From the NCBI RefSeq assembly GCF_026210795.1, contig NC_089452.1:868001-932000 (forward strand): a stretch of 64,000 nt of DNA. The letters are read 5' to 3'. The stretch is from Rhizophagus irregularis (taxonomy: Eukaryota > Glomeromycota > Glomeromycetes > Glomerales > Glomeraceae). The position numbers and the translations under genes were made by a program. How positions within the stretch are numbered: the first letter of the stretch is position 1; every line of letters starts with the position of its first letter. Shown one piece after another: positions 47,117 to 58,870 of this stretch. The notes below the pieces were generated by a model, which worked only from the letters and a program-made list of their open reading frames with translations, made no database searches and was not told the origin of the DNA.

Positions 47117-47349
47117 AACTACACCCTTGTTTTATTTCAAAATTTATTCTTGTTTGTTGTACGATACTGCGACTATGTCACTGAAACCGATACATTCGAA
47201 AGGTGGATCTGTATGGGATGTGTATTACTAGTTGAACACGTTTGCGTAGTTAGTATGTAGTTTTAACTCTGTAATTATGTACCACTTCAGCAGTTCCTGC
47301 CTTTTTTGAAATAAAATAAAGTAAAATAAAATAAATACAGTAAGTATAA

Positions 47350-47540
47350 CTTCAAAAAAAAAAATGCACACTAAATGTATTTTTGCCTGTTCTACAAGTT
47401 TACTTAAGTTGTCAAGGATAGGTCTGAATCTCATTTTTGACTTATTTAATTAGCTTTTTTTTTCTTGTTATTTTTCGCTAAGTTTAATTCCAGCCAACAA
47501 TAAGCGATCAGTTTAAAAATTTACCTTTTTTGGAAACCCG
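47350..47540. repeat. Dispersed repeat related to 30960-31210
   Basis: Shares several blocks with the first intron of kinase B in the same orientation. Diverged; type unknown. Confidence 0.5.
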
Positions 47541-47799
47541 AGTTTGAACGCGCAAAACATAATATTCTTTTTTACTTTAAAATCATAAACTTTATTTTCA
47601 TCGTCAATATCTATATAAACAATATGAGTACTTAGTACTTATTATTATCAGATGGTAAATTACGTTCATAGTACCTCCTGATTAAACTGAATCGGAATTT
47701 CCAAATCAAATAATTAAGATCGCAAACTATTTAAGCAACAAAAAAAAAACAAAAAAATTTAATTAATTAAAATAATAAGAATATTAAAAAAAAAAAGAA

Positions 47800-47920
47800 A
47801 TTACCTTCATTATTAATATATGGAGCAATAATGGATGAATTAACAAGTTTTGGTAATAAATTGCTAACCAAAGTACTGAAATTATGTTATGAAATGAAAA
47901 AAAAAAAACTGGTGCGCGGC
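47800..47920 (+). pseudogene. Fragment of the L-P-S-L-L / D-E-L-T family
   Basis: Encodes L-P-S-L-L-I-Y then M-D-E-L-T-S-F-G-N-K-L, matching the relic at 24990-25060, before degenerating. Too short for a function. Confidence 0.35.
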
Positions 47921-48179
47921 AAAGCAGTATGCAATTTTATATTGTATCAAAAAACTTACAAATAATTTACAAATTATTTTCAGTTTTTATGAAAAATAAA
48001 ATAAAAATAAAAAAAAGTTAAAAAAATCATTTCGTATAACGTCGCAAATCATAAACATATCATTACCATCACGTGATTTTGTATAAATACGAAAATTTCT
48101 ATACAAGTTTATAATTTTTTAATGAATTCAAACAATGATTAGCGAAGTGTTCATGCACCACTCTTAGGACTTTATTTAA

Positions 48180-48870
48180 GTCAATGATGAAAATTACACA
48201 TCATTCAGTCTTCAATATGAGTTTTTTAAATCGTTTTTTTATATATACTTCCTAGTCTATTTCGGTTGGGTTATATATTAGTCTTTCTTTTAATTCTAGT
48301 CAGGGCTTGATTTATTGGGTGACGATTCTACATTGTGTATTTCTATAGTTTTCTAGTTTGTTAAGACTACCTAATTATCAATGTATTCTCCTGGCTTACC
48401 TTAAAATAAATAAAATAAATTTTTTAATGAATTCACAGCCCTTTCCTAAACCAAGCTACTTGGGTCAAGCGTTCTAATACTTTTAAACAATGAGGATTGT
48501 TATTAGGCATTACCAGAAAGAAGAAAAAGCGATATCGCTGGAATTTACGTTCTTGGAACGACATGGATAACCCTCATACATACAGATGAAGCAATTTTGT
48601 TTCATCTTATCTCAAATCCGACGGACGAATCGATAATAATGCTCACATCCTTTGGACTTCCAGTAACTTTTACATTCGGGGCTCATAGGGATAACCTTTA
48701 TTTTGAAAATATAGATTTGTATAGTATTTTTTCCTCTTTTTATATTAAGGTGACATCGCCATCTGGCGATTTGGTTTACAGTTTATTTTGAATTAATTTT
48801 AATCCTAGTATATAGTTTCTTTGTAATCTGTACTGTAACTTTGTTCACGTTGAGAAATAAAAATAAAACA
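48180..48870 (+). mobile_element. Two retroposon 3' ends
   Basis: AT-rich 3' sequences end in AAAATAAATAAAATAAAT at about 48402 and GAGAAATAAAAATAAAAC at about 48855. A 64-codon frame at 48597-48791 inside the second may be a LINE remnant. Low confidence; 48871-49320 holds nothing else recognisable. Confidence 0.3.
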
Positions 48871-49436
48871 AGTTTATAATTTTGCCTGATTACTAAAAAA
48901 ATAAAAAAAAATAGCTTGTTTTATGTTTAAATTTAAGCTATAAAAAAACTTGATATTTGATAATTGTACTAAAATAATCAAAATTTTATATTATTATACA
49001 TTAATACAAATAATTGTATGCTAAAATTTAATTAATAAATTATACACAAAATTGTACATAAATCGTGTACTTTATTTAAATTGTATAAATATCATACATT
49101 TTTAATACATTAAAAAAAATATTATTGCAAAAAACTACAATAATTGTATAGCTTCAATACGGACTTTATGAAAATTAATCGTACAATTTTCATAAGAGAT
49201 ACATAATTTCAGTATTTTAGTTAAATGAAATAGTAAGTCTAGGAAACTTGGAGTAATGTTATTCAGCATGCATGGAATCACTCATACTAATTTTTGTCAA
49301 GTTAGTTTGAATATTCTACAAACAGTGCAACATGATGATCTGTTCGCTGCGTCACAATTACGTCTTTTTGCAATATGATGATCTACGTAATCTTTGCTGC
49401 GCTACGATTACGTAATTTTTTCAAATCCTTGAAACC

Positions 49437-49446
49437 TATATATATC
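49437..49446 (+). promoter_or_regulatory. TATA box of microexon kinase C
   Basis: CTATATATATC about 60-70 bp before ATG 49504, with the same following GCGTTTAAAAAA and GCACTATCTTT leader as gene B. Upstream, two copies of a TTTGCTGCGCTACGATTACGT-like sequence (49350-49415) recur. Confidence 0.55.
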
Positions 49447-49503
49447 TTAATAATGAGCGTTTAAAAAAAAAAAGATATTTTTGCACTATCTTTCTATATA
49501 GTA

Positions 49504-52500
49504 ATGTCTGGAGGTAAAAGCACCAAGAAATCTAAGAAATCTAAGAAATCCGAAGGTAAATATAATATAAATAAAACATAAAAATTATTTAATAAACAAT
49601 ATACACGATATTCATACTTTTGTACGATTACAGGGCGTAAGTTAATCGATATTCTATTATTTGGTGTTCCAACTTAATTGTTTGTTTAACAAATACTCAC
49701 CCTCTGTTTTTTTAAAAAAAAAAATCTAAATTTTCTAAATATTCATAAAACAACATATATGTTTTAAATTTGAATTGTTATTTTCCGAGATTTTCTGAAA
49801 TTTTCCGAATTTCAATTTTCACAATGAAAACCTCACTCCCCTTAAACTTTCCGAAATTTTAGTTGTTAAACAAGCAATTAAGTTGGAACAGCCTTATACA
49901 ATTTAAATTAACCAAATTTTTTTTTTATTAAAAATTATTTAAATTATTTGATAATTTACATCAGTCGGTAAGTCATAAGTTATTTATTTAATCTTATTAT
50001 TCCATATTTATATACTACTTACATATTCGCTAAATTCTTTATTTTCATGTAATATTTATATATATTTACTTAAACTAATTATATTTTGATTCTAAAAATT
50101 ATATTTTAGATGGTAAGTTATATTAATTTGATTTCATTGCTATATGTTTACATATAATTTAAACTATATTATTTATTTTTGAGCAGTAAATAGCACGGTT
50201 AGCACGGTTAGCACGGTTAGTACGATTAGCACGGGACGTAAGTTATTTATTTTAAAACTCTATTATTAGATATTTAATATTCACATAATTTAAACAAACG
50301 AACTAAATTTTTTATTTAAAAATTAATTTTAGCACGTAAGTTATAAATAACTTACATACTTTACTATTTCACACCACTGGTTCCTCATGTTCGATCGATT
50401 AGGGTAGTGATCAACAGATTAATTCAATGTTGGGGCCAATAACTATTGCCTAACTGAACAAAGTTTTATACTAGTACTCGTTTTTTTAGTGGTGTGAAAT
50501 ATAATTTTGGATATATTTTTATATATAATTTTAACTAACTAATTTTTTTAAATAAAAATTATTTTTCTCGTATTTACATAATTAATATTTTACATATAAT
50601 TAGAGAGTAAGTTATTTTTACCTATTTATATAAAATATATATACACATATAATTTAAACTAACTAAACCATTTTTTGCTAATTATTTAATAATATAGGAA
50701 GTAAGTTATTATTTAATTCTATTATTGCGTGCTCATATAATATTCATATATTATTGTATTCTTTATTAAAAAATTATTAATAATTTGTAGGGCGTAAGTT
50801 ATTTATTTAATTTATTGTTACAAAAGTTTACATATACGTTAAAATTAAATGAATTCTTTATTTAAAACTTATTTAATAATATAGTTCGTAAGTCATTATT
50901 TAATTCTATTATTTACATATTTCTTTAATATTTGCATATAATTTAAACTAACTAAATTTTTATCTAAATTTTATATATAAAAATATAGCAAGTAAGTTAT
51001 TTATTACATATTTACAAAGTATTTATATGTAATTTATGCTAACTAAATTTTTTATTTAATAATATAGAGGGTAAAGTTATTTAATTTTGTTATCACATTT
51101 TTATAAAATACTTTCGCATATAACTAAACTCTTTATTTAAAAATTACTTAATAATATAGCAAGTAAGTTATTTATTTAATTCCAACATTACATATTTATT
51201 TAATATTTATGTAATTTAAACTAACTAAATTCTTTTGTTTAAAAATTTAGCTCGTAAGTTATTTTGTTTACTACATATTTATGTGAAATTTACATATAAT
51301 TTAATTAACTAAATCCTTTTATAAAAATTGTTTAATATTATAGTTAGTAAGTTATTTATTTAGTTTCGTATTATATATTTATATAATATTTACATTTATA
51401 TTAATTAAATTCTTGGTTTAAAACTATTTAAATAATATAGAGAGTAAGTTATCTATTTAAATTTATTATAAATTTATATAATATCTACACATAATTTAAA
51501 CTAATTAAATTCTTTAACAATGTAGGGCGTAAGTTATTCATTTAATTCTATTGTTGTTACACATTTATATAATGTCACATATAATTTAATTAACTAAATT
51601 TTTCGTTTAAAAATTATTTCAATAATATAGAAGGTAAGTTATCTATTAACTCTATTATTACATTATTTATACATATAATTTAAACTAACCTAAATTCTTC
51701 AAATTAAAAATTATTTGTAATTTATTTTAGTTGGTAAGTTATAAATTATTTATTTTTTTTTACTATTACATATTTATATAATCTAAACTAACCAAATACT
51801 TTATTTAAAAATCATTTAATAATATAGGAGGTAAAACATTTATTTAATTATTATATATTTGTGAAATATTCACATAATCTAAATTAACTAAATTTTTATT
51901 TAAAAAATTCATTAATAATGTAGAGGGTAAGTTATTTATTTAATTCTATTATTATTTATTTACGTACTGACATTTATATATATTTTTAAATTTTTATTTA
52001 AAAAATTATAAAAATTATTTCAGATTGTAAGTTATTAGTTATATATTTAATTCTATTATTACAATTTAAATTTTAACTAATTCCCTTATTAAAAAATTTA
52101 TTTGTAATTTATTTTAGTTGGTAAGTTATAAGTTATTTGTTTAATTCGTTAATATGTTCATATAATATTCACATATAATCTAATCTAACTAATTACTTTA
52201 TTTAAAACATTAATTGTAATTTATTTTAGTTGGTAAGTTATAAAATTTATTTAATTTTATTACTGTATATTTAATTATATAATTTGTTAGTTAAACTAAC
52301 TAAATCCTTTATTTGAAAAATTATTTAGACGGTAAGCTATAATTCTATATTACATATTTATATATAATTTTAGATTAATTAAATTCATTATTAAAAAATT
52401 TGGTTCATTTTAGACTCTTGTAAGTTATTTTTTTTTTTATTATGATATTTATGTAATATTCGTTTATAATTTTAATTAACTAAATTTCTATTTTTTAATA

Positions 52501-53976
52501 TTAAAATTTACATTAGATTCTTGTAAGTTATTTTTTATTATGATATTTTTGTGATATTAATTTATTAGTTTCAACTAACTAAACTTATTTAAAAATAACT
52601 GGAAATATAGTTGGTGAGTTTATAATAAATTATTGATCATTATATATTTTACGCAAAAATCACTAAGGTTTTTTATTTTATTATATTCCGAATTAAAATT
52701 TTAGAGTAAGTATTAATTTTATTATTTTATTATTTTTTTTTTTAATTTAAATATGATTTTTTAATTTATTTAATTTATTATTTAAAAATATAGATTTGGA
52801 AAAAGTGGAAATAAAATTTTAAATAAATTTATTTCTGAAAAGAGATTAAAATGGATTCCTTATAAAAAATTTCAAGATGTTGTATATCTTGATAAAGGAG
52901 GATTTGGTACCGTGTATAAAGCTATTTGGTTAAATAAAGATAAAAACAAAAAAGTAGTTCTCAAGTGTCTTAATAACTTGAATGAAAATTTAAATGAATT
53001 TTTGGATGAGGTATTTAGTATATGCAATTATGACAATATTGATTTTTTAAATTTTAATTATAATTTTATTTAAACTATATATCTAATTTTTTATTTTTAA
53101 TAGTGGAAATATCATGAAATTTGTTCAGGTTCACTTGATATTATTAATTTATATGGATTTACAAAAGATTCAAATACCCCGAATTATATGGTGGTGATAG
53201 ATTATGCAAATAATGGTAATTTAAGAAAAAATTTATCTAAAGTAATTACAAATGATTGGAAACAAAGGTTAAATATGCTGTATAAAATTATTTCTGGGCT
53301 TTATGAAATACATAAACAAAATCTTATTCATTGTGATTTACATGATGGCAATATTTTAATTCATGTTAAAAAAGGTAAAAAGAAGGAAAAAGATGATGTT
53401 AATAGTAATTTAGTTTTTATTAGTGATTTAGGATTGTGTCATCCTGTAAAATCTTCTTTAAAAGAAGGTGAAATTTTTGGAATTATACCATTTATGGCAC
53501 CTGAAATTTTAAGAGGAAAACCTTATACTCCAGCTAGTGATATATATAGTTTTTCTATGATCATGTGGGAATTTACATCTGGAATTTCACCATTTATTAA
53601 TAGAGCACATGATCTTCAACTTACTTTAAGTATTTGCGGAGGTGACCGTCCTGAAATTATTGAAAATACTCCACAATGTTATGTTGATTTAATGAAAAAA
53701 TGTTGGAATGAAGACCCATTAAAAAGGCCATCTGCATCAGATGTGAAATATGCTATTGGAAATTGGATTTTCAATTTTGATTATAATGAAGAAACAAATG
53801 AAGAAATAAAAAGCAATGTTATGGAATTTATAAATGCACCAATTGGGAATAATGATCTTGCTACTGAATTTCATCCACAAGCACATTATACAAGTCGATT
53901 ACTTGATTTTACTAGTGATAAATTGAATGAAAACCTAGCAATTGAAAATCTGGATGATTGTGAAGTTAAAATTTGA
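49504..53976 (+). CDS. Microexon-array protein kinase C
   Basis: Paralogue of kinase B. Model: exon 1 49504-49555 (lysine-rich, K-S-K-K-S-K-K-S-E), 28 small exons (listed with the array 49634-52705), kinase exons 52794-53010 and 53104-53976; 1278 nt, 425 residues plus stop. The array carries phase 1 from exon 1 to a 1-nt exon, after which F-G-K-S-G-N-K opens the kinase part. Kinase motifs: G-G-F-G-T-V-Y-K, V-V-L-K, H-C-D-L-H-D-G-N-I-L, D-L-G, M-A-P-E-I-L, D-I-Y-S-F, R-P-S. Array-encoded residues before the kinase exon match gene B (V-G-x-D-F-V-D-x-S-Y-S-F). The kinase exons are certain; the array exons need transcript proof. Confidence 0.72.
49663..49893. mobile_element. PIF/Harbinger-like MITE in kinase C array
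   Basis: 231 bp; ends GGTGTTCCAACTTAATTG and, inverted, GGCTGTTCCAACTTAATTG, with TTTGTTTAAC within. Right flank TTA, left flank TTT. Same family and same relative place as 31775-31959 in gene B. Confidence 0.7.
50367..50499. mobile_element. TTTCACACC-family MITE 3
   Basis: 133 bp, TA-flanked, ends TTTCACACCACTGG and GTGGTGTGAAA. In the intron after microexon 50333. Confidence 0.65.
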
Positions 53977-54192
53977 TGATTAAATCATTGGGTATGTTAA
54001 TGATATATACAAAATAAGAAAAAATAGATGTCAAACAATTTATATTATATGAAATTAATTTATTTATTTTAATCATTTTAGGTATTATAACTGATGAAAT
54101 TTATTTTTTGATGAAATGTATGATATTTTTTTTTTTTAAGTGAATATTTAATATTATGCATTTATTAAATCTTTATTTTATTTTACTAGAAT

Positions 54193-54410
54193 TATTTAAA
54201 CACTAAGGTTAGAGTAGTAAGATATTTTAACAAATTTCTTAGTTTGTAATTTAAATAATTCCTTCTTTTTTTCAACTTTATATCTTTATATCCAAGTATT
54301 ATTATATACTGTATATTCTCTCTTTTTCTTTTATTTTTATCAGAATTATTTAAACACTAAGACTAGAGTAGTAAAATATTTTACTAGTTTCTTAGTTTGT
54401 AATTTAAATA
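54193..54410. repeat. Paired 3' hairpin repeats, kinase C
   Basis: Two copies (54193-54255, 54348-54410) of the same ATTTAAACACTAAG ... CTTAGTTTGTAATTTAAAT hairpin found after kinase B and locus A. Confidence 0.65.
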
Positions 54411-54739
54411 AATCTTTATATTTTTCTTGTAACTTATTCAATATTAAATATAAATTATCAAATTTGATTTTATTTATAATATCACAATATATGTTTTGAA
54501 TTAAAAAGCTTTAATATATGTCATTACTTGACTAAGCTGTAAAAAAAAAATGAATTTAACAAAGTAATCTCCTTGCACTATGTTCAGCCTTGTCTTATCA
54601 CAGAACTGTAGCAATGAGCTGGTTTCCTTACTGAAAGTAAGCGCCCTATGCTCCAACTCTCACATAGTACTATACCACACCAAAACTTTCCAAGGCATCC
54701 CTATTATGAGACTGCAGTATTAAAATACGCTATGCTCTT

Positions 54740-54920
54740 AATTATGGAAATGAGGAAGGGAGGGAAGAGAAGAAAAAGAGTAAGTAAAGAGGGGGAGGTA
54801 AAAAGAGTGAAAGAAAATGAGGAAAGGTAAGAGATATCAAAAAGTGAAAGTTATAGAGGGTGGCATTGGAAGATAAAGATAATAAGAATAAAAGGAAAAG
54901 TGAAATTTGACGAGAGCAAA
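54740..54920. repeat. Purine-rich low-complexity tract
   Basis: A/G-rich on the plus strand, like 41680-41880. The 60- and 70-codon frames across it are compositional. Further on, TTAACAGTC (about 55098) and GACTGTTAA (about 55142) form a 9-bp inverted repeat. 54411-55310 contains no gene. Confidence 0.5.
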
Positions 54921-55309
54921 GGAAAGTTATAAGTAATAAATGACTCTGAATCATTATTTTTTGGTGATCTTTTAATTATTTGTATAGTTATAGTATAAAA
55001 AATTTATGTAACCAATATTTAGATTAAAAGATGGTGAGTTATTATTATAGATATTTGAAAATATTTATTGAAAATTTCTCTAAAAATATAAAGATTTAAC
55101 AGTCCAGCTAAATTCAGTATGGTCCGTACACAGTCCAAGACTGACTGTTAAAATCCCTAGTTTTATATATTTATTTTACATTGTATTATTATTTTTATGT
55201 ATATATTTATATTCTTGCATGAAGAATCACTGAATTTAATTTTTTTTTACTTTATTTAATTTTTTATGAATCATTCAAAATAATTTTATTTCATTCAAGT
55301 GTTTTATTT

Positions 55310-56640
55310 TTATTTTTTATTTTTATAATTCAGAACGTACGAAGCTGTAGTACAAATTATCAAAACAACAATATTACATGTAAATTGCAGCGAATATAAT
55401 TCTAAAACTACAAACTAAATCACGAGCCGGAGAAGCCGGGCAGATGATGACTCCTGACCTTGAAGCTGCCGGCTACGCCACGGAAAAGACCCGAGGTCAT
55501 TCGCAACCACCCTACGGAAGGAAATAAAAAAACTAGAGAAAATAAGAACATAAAAATATTATTCTAATATCTAAATTACGTCCCACTATATTGTAATTAA
55601 AATTAACAAATAAATTTATATTATCGAACCAAATTCGATCTCTATGTGATTCCCAAGAACCCGAATGTAAAAAATTACTAGATGTCCATCTAATATGGGC
55701 ATCAGCATCATATAAACCATTTTTATGGTGAAATTGTGTTGATCAGGTGTGCGATTGTGTCATTGTGGTACATCTTCGTTCAAAGCCGGGCGGTCATTGT
55801 TAGACGAGTGATGTTTTTTATAAAACTTCTTTTTCTTTTTCGTTATATTTAAGGAACGCTCCCATTCTTTAACAGCATCGGAATGTCAGTTCCATATAAG
55901 AATGTCAATTTTATCCATAACTAACTTCATATATTTTATGAAGGTGTTGAAACGTTGTTTCTTTTGTTTTATATAATTATAAAAATATCTGTTAGGTCTC
56001 TTGAGACCAAATGATGAATTAGTAAATAAAAAAGATGATCGATTGTTAAGTGTGAACCGAAGTTCGTATTAAATAACATTGATCCTTTGATAGTGTCGAT
56101 TAGACCGTATTTTTTGTTGTCGTCCACTATATCCATTAATAAATGGAGTAAAATATCAGAAAATTCAATCATTATTTGCGAAATAGCATCAGAGTGGGCG
56201 GGGCATAAGCCGATATGTTCATTGTTGTCATTGACAGAATTACATTTTATGCAAGGGATGGTGCCTTGAGGATAAAGTCGCGGATAGTTACGCTGTTGAA
56301 TATCCACATACAGTTGGATGTGTGAAAGTACATTTTTTAATTTTTCTTCCTTGAATTATTGATAATTTTTCACTACATGGTGTATCAAGAGGATTATTAT
56401 TTATCCATTCCCAAGTGAAAGTCCAATCTATATTATCTTGAACTATAAATTGTTTGATGGGTCGCAAAGATGAATTATTAATCATTGAATTAAAAATAGT
56501 AGATTGAATGGCCGAATTTGACCATTTTTGAGCGTCTTTATCAATTACATATATATTATACCAGGCAATAAAGCCTAGGCTTGATTGGTGAAAGAATTTG
56601 TAGTTGACTATGATCGGCTTTTTATTTCATTCAAGTGTGT
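55310..56640 (-). mobile_element. LINE relic, C-terminal reverse-transcriptase ORF end and 3' region
   Basis: On the minus strand 56630-56288 encodes W-Y-N-I-Y-V-I-D-K-D and W-T-F-T-W-E-W-I-N-N-N, and after a one-base shift near 56295 the frame continues at 55969-56307 with Y-P-R-L-Y-P-Q-G-T-I-P-C-I-K-C, then E-H-I-G-L-C-P-A-H, a C-x-x-C...H...C zinc-knuckle typical of the end of non-LTR retrotransposon ORF2 in these fungi. Further broken pieces (V-K-E-W-E-R-S) and a GC-richer 3' region follow, down to a T-run near 55310 (A-tail on the minus strand). Inactive: 5' truncated and frameshifted. Confidence 0.6.
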
Positions 56641-57600
56641 GTTATTTGAGTGTCATAAAACAAATGATCAGTGATCACATGATATTTTTCCAAAATCACG
56701 AAAATCGCTCCTTTTTTAGATAATTCTTGACACTGACCGAAATTATTATAATTTAAAAAATATTTTAGCAGGGCCTTAAAATAAATTATTAAAATTCCAT
56801 CTTACTTAATTTTCTTTTATTTATATAGGTGCAATTATAAAATTCTAATTATCAAGATTATTTTAATAAAGAAAAGTGATATAGTAAATCAAAATAATAA
56901 CATACAGTAGTTGCCGTTATGAAACTGCGCAAAAAATTCGCAAATATTCACTTTACAATGTTATAAATGCGTTATCTATCTATTATTTACTTTCAGGGGT
57001 GAGAAAATCAGAAAATTTTAGTTAGTACATTTTGGTCAAAAGTAATTCCATAAGAAAAAGTAAACATAGGATATCAGGTTTTTATCCGCCATAATAGGGA
57101 ATGGGCTGATGTCAATTACATTAATTACATTGATCAACATTGATCAACTCTTGATTATTTTATATCTTCCTTACCTCTTTACTATAATTGTTTTATTGAG
57201 ATCGAAATTTTATTCATAATCTAAGATTATAATTCTCATCTGAAGATAAAGAAGTTAAGAAGTTTCGACACTACGTTTATTTATGGTAAATAGGAATCAA
57301 TAAATAAAATCATTTACTCCAAACGTGAAAAATTTTTATACATATATATGTATACGGGTCTCAGGGTTTTTCTTAACAAAAAATTTAAAAAAAAATCCAA
57401 AAAAAAATGAAAATTTTTTTTAAAAAAAAAAAATGTTGTTATGACCATATCCCTTTTGAGCGGTAGCTTCATTCTTTTTTCCTTAATATAAAATGTTCGT
57501 CTGCGAGACTTCATTTTATTTTTTTGTCATTATATTACATTTTTTTACGAAACCCCTTTATACGTCTTTTGCGTATACCCATTTTATACGTTCGTGCGTT
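56641..57600. other. Intergenic, no gene seen
   Basis: AT-rich; includes CATTGATCAA direct repeats at about 57130-57150 and homopolymer A/T runs at 57370-57435. Short frames at 57314-57514 and 57524-57715 have no motif. Confidence 0.4.
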
Positions 57601-58870
57601 CGATAAAACCAAATTAATTCACCATCCCGCAAGCTTAAGAAGCACAGATCTATTTCAGACATTCTTTTACCAAGTTGTTATGTTCGTGTTTTATAATCTT
57701 ACTAGAGAAGCTTAACCTGATTAAGCCATGGTAATAATAACAACAGAATTTCTCATAAATAATGTATTACAACATCACTCACGATTCTATTTATTTATTT
57801 ATTATTGTTTTATTCTAAAAAAAAGCTGCTCGGTTTAAGTCTCTCAATGACACTCGAAAAAAAAAGAGAATGGGGGTCGTGGATTTTTTTTTTTTAACTT
57901 ATTTCGTTGGACTTGTTTCCTCAAAAACTTTTCCAGAATACGCCTTCACGATTATTCTTAGCGGATCACACGGGGTCTTACTTCAAGACTCAAACTAAAG
58001 CTCAGTCATGAATTCGTCTCGTACGATTCATTTTATTATTATTTTAACCTTGCTCGTAAGTTAGTGACCTAGAGGTAATTATAACAGAATTCTTATAAAA
58101 AAATGTATTACACATCACTAACGATTCTATTTATTTATTTATTCATTTATCCACGATTATTCTTAGCGGATCACACACCAAACTCAGTCTGAATTCGCCT
58201 AGTGCGATTATTGTTTTTTTTTGAAAAAAAGCCATAGAAAAATCTCTCAGTAACACTTGGAAAAAAAGAAATAACCTTTTACAGTACATACAGACAAAAC
58301 ATTTTCAGAAAAAAAAAGAAAATGTTAAGTTTGGGGTCGGGATGGTTTTTTTTTTAACATAGCTCGTCCTCGGGGACTCCAAGTTTATCAATAACCAACA
58401 GTACACGCGCCTGCGGTACTGTAACTTTACCATCTCCATCCCGCAAGTCAAGGAAGCATAGGATCTCTCTCAGTTTTCTTTATACCAAGTTGTTACGTTC
58501 GTGTTTTATAACCTTGATCCCTCCAGTTCAATTAATGAAGATATACTCCCATTACTTTGATTCCTAAAGTCAAGGTAATAACAACAGAATTCTCATAAAA
58601 AAAATGTATTACACATCACTAGCGATTATATTTATTTATTTTATTATTTTTTTTAAAAAAAAACATAGGAAAAGTCTCTCTCAGACACTCGGAAAAAAAG
58701 AAATGGATTTTTTACATAAAAAATAAAACCGTTTTCATTTTTTTTTTTTGAAAAAAAAGTGAGAATATGGAAGTCGTGATGTTTTCTTTTTTTCTTTACT
58801 CGTCCTTTATGGGGATTAAAATATTTTTGTCAATAACCATCAGTACGCCGCTTGTCCGGGGTACTGTTAA
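57600..58870 (+). repeat. Three diverged tandem copies, ~400-500-bp unit
   Basis: Blocks recur in order: CATCCCGCAAGC, ACCAAGTTGTTAYGTTCGTG, TAACAACAGAATTCTCATAA, ATGTATTACACATCACTA then ATTTATTTATTT, a T-run with A-run partner, CTCTCAGACACTCGGAAAAAA, and GTCGTGATGTTTTCTTT. Copies centre on about 57700, 58100 and 58560; the middle copy is partial. No coding potential. Confidence 0.6.

Larger units (their letters stand above)
49634..52705 (+). other. Microexon array of kinase C (28 exons)
   Basis: AG-exon-GTAAG units, first base given. 3 nt: GGC 49634, TCG 49965, ATG 50110, CAC 50333, AGA 50604, GAA 50698, GGC 50791, TTC 50885, CAA 50989, AGG 51068, CAA 51160, CTC 51251, TTA 51344, AGA 51441, GGC 51526, AAG 51631, TTG 51731, GAG 51828, AGG 51924, ATT 52024, TTG 52118, TTG 52230, ACG 52329, TTG 52611. 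6 nt: 52414, 52517. 51 nt: 50187-50237, a 9-bp repeat encoding V-S-T/S-T-V units, open only in phase 1. 1 nt: A 52705. A CTAAC-like branch site precedes most acceptors. 5' sites are GTAAG except a few (GTAAA at 51071 and 51831, GTGAG at 52614). Confidence 0.72.

Noticed and set aside
57314-57715. Two ~65-codon frames on opposite strands
   Set aside because: They run through homopolymer and tandem-repeat DNA and show no conserved motif.
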